Position numbers and translations under genes: made by a program
The notes under the pieces: model-generated
Databases searched by the model: none
What the model was told of the DNA's origin: nothing
What the model saw: the letters and a program-made list of their open reading frames with translations, nothing else
Source: Litorimonas sp049647245
Lineage (GTDB): Bacteria; Pseudomonadota; Alphaproteobacteria; Caulobacterales; Maricaulaceae
NCBI GenBank assembly: GCA_049647245.1
Contig: JBARXH010000130.1
Coordinates: 1-9,498, forward strand
DNA length: 9,498 bases
Reading direction: 5' to 3'
In this document: piece by piece, positions 6,036 to 9,498 of the stretch
Position numbering within the stretch: position 1 is the stretch's first letter
Layout of the letters: each line of letters starts with the position of its first letter

Positions 6036-6698
6036 CTAGAAGTGACGCGCCACGCGGAAACCCAGCGTGTCGAGGCCTTCATTGGGCGCGTTCGGCGCAA
6101 GGATGCGCCCATGCGAGAGGTGCGTCACGAAGGCCTGGACCGACAGGCCGTCCGATACGCGCAGACCCAGCGCGAATTCGTTCTGGAAGAGAATGCGGCT
6201 GCCAAAGTCGATCTCGTTGCGTTGGCGGAACCGGAAGTCTTCGAGATCGGCAAGGAACTGTTGCGCTTCGGCCGTCGTCAGATCGGCCAGGCCGTTCGCC
6301 GAAGCGACCCTCTGGACGAGTTCCGACGCTTCGGCTTCCAGGGTCCCGTCATGGGCGACCAGTCCGAACGCGTAATCGAAATAGACGCGATCGCCGAACG
6401 TCTGCCGCCAAAGAAGTCCGGCACCCCCATAGGAGGTTTCGCCTCCCAGGTTCAGGGCTCCGCCGATGTAGGGCTGTGGCGACAGCGCCCATTTCAGGAT
6501 GTCCGACTCGGCGAAGACGATGCCGGCGTTCAAGGCCACGGACCGCTCCTTGTCCCCTCCGTTCCCCAGACCCGACCAGTCGATGTCGTGGATGTTCGCG
6601 CCGACGCGCATCTCCTCGACCTGCGCCCAGGCGGGCGCGGCGAGACCGAGCGCCCCTGTGCCGATGGACACGGCGACGGACAGCAGAAAGGATTTCAC
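6036..6698 (-). CDS. PagL-type lipid A 3-O-deacylase, outer membrane
   Basis: This 220-aa protein has a signal peptide (KSFLLSV at the start, then a Gly/Ala/Leu core, cleavage likely after PAWA at residue 25) and ends in Phe (VARHF), as outer-membrane beta-barrels do. Near the C-terminus it carries the PagL active-site pattern: His193, Ser195 and Glu207. This spacing (H, +2 S, +14 E) equals the His126/Ser128/Glu140 triad known for Pseudomonas PagL. PagL enzymes remove the 3-O-linked acyl chain from lipid A in the outer leaflet. Residues about 121-157, in the region of LTTAEAQQFLADLEDF, look helical and charged and may be an insertion between strands. The GTG at 6698 is chosen because GAGGGGGG lies 8 nt upstream and the signal peptide begins there; the frame stays open to 6839, but that would overlap the photolyase-like gene and bury the signal peptide. 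It lies downstream of the photolyase-like gene (73-bp gap) and upstream of purA. Confidence 0.82.
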   Translation of the reverse strand: MKSFLLSVAVSIGTGALGLAAPAWAQVEEMRVGANIHDIDWSGLGNGGDKERSVALNAGIVFAESDILKWALSPQPYIGGALNLGGETSYGGAGLLWRQTFGDRVYFDYAFGLVAHDGTLEAEASELVQRVASANGLADLTTAEAQQFLADLEDFRFRQRNEIDFGSRILFQNEFALGLRVSDGLSVQAFVTHLSHGRILAPNAPNEGLDTLGFRVARHF

Positions 6699-6723
6699 GG
6701 ACAAGACCCCCCTCAGAGTTCCC

Positions 6724-6757
6724 GACCCGACTAGTCCCGCCGCGGGCGCCGGGTCAA
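6724..6757 (-). promoter_or_regulatory. Inverted repeat and possible promoter upstream of the pagL-like gene
   Basis: GACCCG (6724-6729) and CGGGTC (6750-6755) form a perfect 6-bp inverted repeat, with a further CCCG/CGGG pair inside. On the - strand TTGACC (6757-6752) resembles an alphaproteobacterial -35 box, and ACTAGT (6735-6730), 16 nt on, is a poor -10. Transcription would then begin about 24 nt before the GTG at 6698. The element could equally be a hairpin ending the photolyase-like transcript. Both readings are tentative. Confidence 0.3.
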
Positions 6758-6771
6758 TGATTAGCGCGATA

Positions 6772-8301
6772 TCAGGCAGCGCGTTTGCGCCGCGTTCCGG
6801 CCCGGAAGCGGCCCCTTTTGCGGCTGCCGTGCTTTTCATAGACGCGCTCGCTCTCGTCCCGGAAGCCGGGCTCGCGCTTCAGCGCGCGGATGGCATCCCG
6901 CGCGTGGCGGGCGGCCTCCATATGGTCCACGATCCGTTCGGGGTAGAGGCGCGGGATGACCGTGTCGGCTTCGGGCCATTTCCAGGGTTCCTGCAGGTAC
7001 TTGTCCGGCACGTCGGCCAGTTCCGGCACCCAGCGTCGGGTGAAGGTGCCGTCCGGGTCCTGATCGTAGCCCTGCTTGACGGGATTGTAGATGCGCGTGG
7101 CATTCATGCCCGTCGTGCCGCTCTGCATCTGAACCTGCGGCCAGTGTATGCCGGGTTCGTAGTCGGTGAACTTGCGCGCATAGTGCAGGCCCGGTTCGCG
7201 CCAGTGCAGCCAGAGGTGATACGAACTGATGCACATCAGCATCGCCCGCATCCGGAAGTTCAGATAGCCCGTGGCGTTGAGCGCCCGCATGCAGGCATCG
7301 GCGAAGGGAAGGCCCATCATCCCCTCCGACCAGGCCCAGAGCCGGTGGTTGGCTTCGTTGCTGGTCCCGGGATCGGGCCGAAGCCCGTCGAACCCGCTAT
7401 GCAGGTTGCGGAATTCCATTTCCGGTTCGCTTTCCAGCTTCTGGGTGAAATGGCAGTGCCAGTGCAGCCGCCCGGAAAAGCTCTGCATGGACCCCCGCCA
7501 CGGTCCGAGATCCTCGCCTGCCTTCGCCAGCACCTTCAATTCCCGCTGGCGCTCCCACAGGGCCTGCGCCGCTTCCCTCATGCTCAGGCAGCCATAGGCG
7601 AGATAGGGCGACAGGCGGGAGCACTGCTCGAACCCGGTTACCGGACTGCTCATCGCGGTGCGGTAGGCGCGGCCGCGCTCGCTGAGGAAACTGTCCAGCA
7701 GGTCGAGGGCGAGGGTGCGACCGCCGCGCTGCCGTCCGGGGCAGGGGTCGTCGTCCATCCCGAGATCGCGCCAGGTCGGCAACGGGTCGCCGTCGAGGCC
7801 GGAGGCTGGCTGCAACGCGTCCGGCTCCGGATATTGCGGCGCGCTCATCAGCGCGTCCCAACGTTTCGACCATCCATCGCGGTCGCGCAGCGGCCGGAAC
7901 ACCCCGAACTGTTTCTGCTCCTGCCACGGCACACCGTTCGCGGCGCACCAGTCCTTCACGGCGAGGTCGCGGCGATACGTCCAGTCATTGCCCGTTTCCT
8001 CGTGGCTGTGCAGGCTCTGGACATCGTAGCGCTTGTTCAGGTCGGCCAGCGTTTCGGTCACCGAGCCGGTGCGCACGATCAGCGGCGCGCCCAGCTCCGT
8101 CAGGCGGGTGTCCAGTTCTTCGAGGCTTTCCCGGATAAAGGTCCATTGCCGCGCCGACGTATCCGGCAATTGCCAGTATTCGGGCTCGACCACGTAGAGC
8201 GGGACGACCGGACCGCCCTCGCTGGCGGCCAGGAGCGCCGCATGGTCCACCGTGCGCAGGTCGCGCTTGAACCAGACGATATGGACCGGCGGACGCCTCA
8301 T
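6772..8301 (-). CDS. Photolyase/cryptochrome-family flavoprotein
   Basis: This is a complete 509-aa protein with both domains of the family. The N-terminal Rossmann-like photolyase domain (about 6-130) opens HIVWFKRDLRTVDHAAL and includes the NDWTYRRDLAVKDWC segment. The C-terminal FAD-binding domain (about 200-475) has SRLSPYLAYGCLS (228-240), LWAWSEGMMGLPFADACMRAL (321-341), RIYNP (403-407) and RRWVPEL (422-428). Family members either repair UV-induced pyrimidine dimers with light or act as blue-light receptors. Several core motifs differ from E. coli PhrB: GWMHNR becomes GYLNFR (345-350), and the NNGGWQW segment is replaced by PGIHWPQ (383-389) with a two-residue gap. It is therefore not a plain class I CPD photolyase; repair or signalling cannot be decided. 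The C-terminus is strongly basic (SRKRGRFRAGTRRKRAA). The ATG at 8301 is the family start; no Shine-Dalgarno is visible. It is divergent from msrC, 58 bp apart. Confidence 0.9.
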   Translation of the reverse strand: MRRPPVHIVWFKRDLRTVDHAALLAASEGGPVVPLYVVEPEYWQLPDTSARQWTFIRESLEELDTRLTELGAPLIVRTGSVTETLADLNKRYDVQSLHSHEETGNDWTYRRDLAVKDWCAANGVPWQEQKQFGVFRPLRDRDGWSKRWDALMSAPQYPEPDALQPASGLDGDPLPTWRDLGMDDDPCPGRQRGGRTLALDLLDSFLSERGRAYRTAMSSPVTGFEQCSRLSPYLAYGCLSMREAAQALWERQRELKVLAKAGEDLGPWRGSMQSFSGRLHWHCHFTQKLESEPEMEFRNLHSGFDGLRPDPGTSNEANHRLWAWSEGMMGLPFADACMRALNATGYLNFRMRAMLMCISSYHLWLHWREPGLHYARKFTDYEPGIHWPQVQMQSGTTGMNATRIYNPVKQGYDQDPDGTFTRRWVPELADVPDKYLQEPWKWPEADTVIPRLYPERIVDHMEAARHARDAIRALKREPGFRDESERVYEKHGSRKRGRFRAGTRRKRAA

Positions 8302-8324
8302 GGGTCACATACGCGCGAGGCCGC

Positions 8325-8352
8325 TTGATTGTGCCGGGCAAGGCGCTACGTC
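8325..8352 (+). promoter_or_regulatory. Candidate promoter of msrC, probably leaderless
   Basis: TTGATT (8325-8330), 16 nt, then TACGTC (8347-8352) fit the loose alphaproteobacterial housekeeping pattern. Transcription would begin about 7-8 nt on, at the A of the msrC ATG (8360), which agrees with the absence of a good Shine-Dalgarno there. Inference from pattern only. Confidence 0.4.
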
Positions 8353-8359
8353 GCGCCTC

Positions 8360-8806
8360 ATGCGTGATTACTCCGATGTCGAAATGCAGATTCAGGGCGT
8401 GTTGGAGGGCGAGCCCAACCGGACCGCGCGGCTCGCCACCGTGTCCTGCCTGCTGAGCCAGGCCTTCGAGGACTTCTACTGGACGGGCTTCTACATGGTC
8501 GATCCGGACAAGCCGGAAGAGCTCGTGGTCGGACCCTACCAAGGCACGCTGGGCTGCCTGCGCATCCCGTTCGGAAAAGGCGTCTGCGGTACGGCGGCGT
8601 CCGAGCGCGCCACCCAGATCGTGGAGGACGTCCACGCCTTTCCCGGACACATCGCCTGCGACGCGGCGACGAACAGCGAGATCGTGGTGCCTGTCTTCGA
8701 TGGCGACACGCTGATCGGCGTGCTCGATGTGGACAGCACGCGCCCGGCCGCGTTCGGCGACGCGGACCGCGCGGCGCTGGAACGGATCGCGGGAATGATC
8801 GCGTAA
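8360..8806 (+). CDS. msrC: Free methionine-(R)-sulfoxide reductase (fRMsr, GAF domain)
   Basis: This 148-aa single GAF-domain enzyme reduces free (not protein-bound) methionine-R-sulfoxide, recycling methionine oxidised by reactive oxygen; thioredoxin normally supplies the electrons. The family signatures are all present: LEGEPN, WTGFYMVD, LVVGPYQGTLGCLRI, GKGVCGTA, VEDVHAFPGHIACD and SEIVVPV. The three redox cysteines are C66, C76 and C100; their spacing (10, then 24) equals C84/C94/C118 of E. coli MsrC, so the enzyme should be active. The ATG at 8360 gives the usual family N-terminus and length. The frame stays open to 8252, with an ATG at 8300, but those extensions overlap the divergent photolyase-like gene and look unlike the family. 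The protein is followed by a long palindromic repeat that begins 3 nt after the stop codon. Confidence 0.96.
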   Translation: MRDYSDVEMQIQGVLEGEPNRTARLATVSCLLSQAFEDFYWTGFYMVDPDKPEELVVGPYQGTLGCLRIPFGKGVCGTAASERATQIVEDVHAFPGHIACDAATNSEIVVPVFDGDTLIGVLDVDSTRPAAFGDADRAALERIAGMIA

Positions 8807-8809
8807 ATC

Positions 8810-8934
8810 GTCATCCCGGCCGCAATGAGCGAAGCGAATGGAGAGCCGGGACCCTACGGGAAGATAAAACGCTAGCGCGGTCTCATTCCGTCAGGTCCCG
8901 GCTCTGCGCGCCTGTGGCGCTTGGCCGGGATGAC
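8810..8934. repeat. 125-bp palindromic intergenic repeat
   Basis: The outer arms GTCATCCCGGCC (8810-8821) and GGCCGGGATGAC (8923-8934) are a perfect 12-bp inverted repeat. The inner arms AGAGCCGGGACC (8842-8853) and GGTCCCGGCTCT (8894-8905) are a second perfect 12-bp pair in register with the first. Each half can also fold by itself (CCCGGC with GCCGGG). The element fills nearly all of the space between the convergent msrC and MoeB/ThiF genes, ending 3 nt before the latter's stop codon. It resembles the dispersed GTCATCCCGGCC...GAGCCGGGACC palindromes common between genes in several alphaproteobacteria. It may double as a transcription terminator for both genes. No transposase is present. Confidence 0.85.
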
Positions 8935-8937
8935 AGT

Positions 8938-9498
8938 TCAGAGATTGAAGCAAGCTGGACACTCCGGATCGCGGGACAGTCCCACCGTCCGGCTTGTCAT
9001 CCCCAGCCCGTCGAATACCCAGAGCCGTCCTGCGAGCGTTTCTCCCGCGCCCGTGATCCACTTGATCGCTTCCAGCGCCATCGCGGATCCCGCAATGCCG
9101 GTCAGGGCACCGACCACGCCGGTTTCGGCGCATGTCTCTTCCTGGGGCGGAAGGTCCGGCACGAAGCAGCGGTAGCAAGGACCGGGCGGGCCGAAGAGGC
9201 CGAGCTGTGCGTCGAACCGTCCGACCGCGCCGGAAAGAAGCGGAGTGCCGAGGGCCAGCGCGGCGTCGTTGACGGCAAAGCGCGTCGCGAAACTGTCTGT
9301 CCCGTCGAGGATCAGGTCGTGATCTTCCAGCAGTATCGTGGCATTCGTCGCGTCGAGACGCTTGGACAGAGCGCCCGTTTTCACCTCCGGATTGATGGCT
9401 CGCATCCGCGCGGCTAGCACGCCGATCTTGGACTGGCCGATATCCTCTGTCCCAAACTGCACCTGCCGTTGCAGGTTGGACAGGCTGACCGTGTCATC
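8938..9498 (-). CDS. MoeB/ThiF/HesA-family adenylyltransferase, 5'-truncated
   Basis: The frame is open to the window edge, leaving 186 C-terminal residues. Such enzymes adenylate the C-terminal glycine of a ubiquitin-like sulfur carrier (MoaD for molybdopterin, ThiS for thiamine). Visible residues begin DDTVSLSNLQRQVQF, the canonical segment after the nucleotide-binding glycine loop, with the catalytic-site arginine in LQRQ (visible residue 11). DGTD (65-68) supplies the conserved Asp that contacts ATP/Mg. Two CxxC pairs, CYRC (108-111) and CPAC (180-183), form the structural zinc site, and ETCAETGVVG contains the conserved Cys near 123. The protein ends just after the second CxxC, so there is no C-terminal rhodanese domain. 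MoeB is the best guess from the overall pattern, but ThiF cannot be excluded without gene neighbours. A GTG at 9462 is internal and not the start. Confidence 0.92.
   Translation of the reverse strand, partial: DDTVSLSNLQRQVQFGTEDIGQSKIGVLAARMRAINPEVKTGALSKRLDATNATILLEDHDLILDGTDSFATRFAVNDAALALGTPLLSGAVGRFDAQLGLFGPPGPCYRCFVPDLPPQEETCAETGVVGALTGIAGSAMALEAIKWITGAGETLAGRLWVFDGLGMTSRTVGLSRDPECPACFNL

Noticed and set aside
6699..6839. 47-residue N-terminal extension of the pagL-like protein up to an ATG at 6839
   Set aside because: It would overlap the photolyase-like gene and place the signal peptide internally; the GTG at 6698 has a good Shine-Dalgarno 8 nt upstream.
6499..8328. 609-codon open frame on the + strand, antisense to the photolyase-like and pagL-like genes
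   Set aside because: Shadow frame: no recognisable domain, and both genes on the opposite strand carry clear family motifs.
8252..8359. N-terminal extension of msrC
   Set aside because: It overlaps the divergent photolyase-like gene and does not resemble the fRMsr N-terminus; the family start fits 8360.
1..9498. Search by eye for CRISPR arrays, tRNA/rRNA genes, transposases, integrases, toxin-antitoxin pairs and defence genes
   Set aside because: None seen; all sizeable coding regions are accounted for by housekeeping or stress genes, and no gap exceeds about 130 bp.

Overview
The window looks like an ordinary housekeeping stretch of a GC-rich alphaproteobacterial chromosome. I place it near the Caulobacterales / Hyphomonadaceae / Maricaulales by the style of its proteins (PriA, the PagL-like deacylase, the photolyase-like protein), several starts without a visible Shine-Dalgarno sequence, and a GTCATCCCGGCC-type intergenic palindrome. 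The taxonomy is inference from memory; no rRNA or marker search was possible.

Layout, left to right: the 3' end of a fasciclin (FAS1) domain gene (+, truncated by the window edge); a strong bidirectional terminator; a small transaldolase of the TalC/FSA family (-); divergent from it, priA (+), the replication-restart helicase; a glutathione S-transferase-like gene (-) convergent to priA; a small putative exported protein of unknown function (-); purA (adenylosuccinate synthase, -); a PagL-type lipid A deacylase (-, GTG start); a photolyase/cryptochrome-family flavoprotein (-); divergent from it, free methionine-(R)-sulfoxide reductase (fRMsr/msrC, +); a 125-bp palindromic repeat; and the C-terminal part of a MoeB/ThiF-family adenylyltransferase (-, truncated by the window edge).

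The genes do not form one pathway. They cover replication restart (priA), purine synthesis (purA), pentose-phosphate carbon flow (transaldolase), outer-membrane lipid remodelling (PagL-like) and light or redox stress (photolyase-like, fRMsr, GST). Nearly all are complete and intact. I see no insertion sequence, integrase, CRISPR array, toxin-antitoxin pair, tRNA or rRNA.

I did not find a new multi-gene system. The points most worth a second look are: a PriA that keeps the outer zinc site but has lost three of the four cysteines of the inner one; a textbook intrinsic terminator ending 13 nt before the purA start codon, so any promoter upstream of it must be read through; a photolyase-like protein with changed core motifs; transaldolase-type rather than aldolase-type residues in the TalC/FSA protein; and the long palindromic element downstream of msrC.
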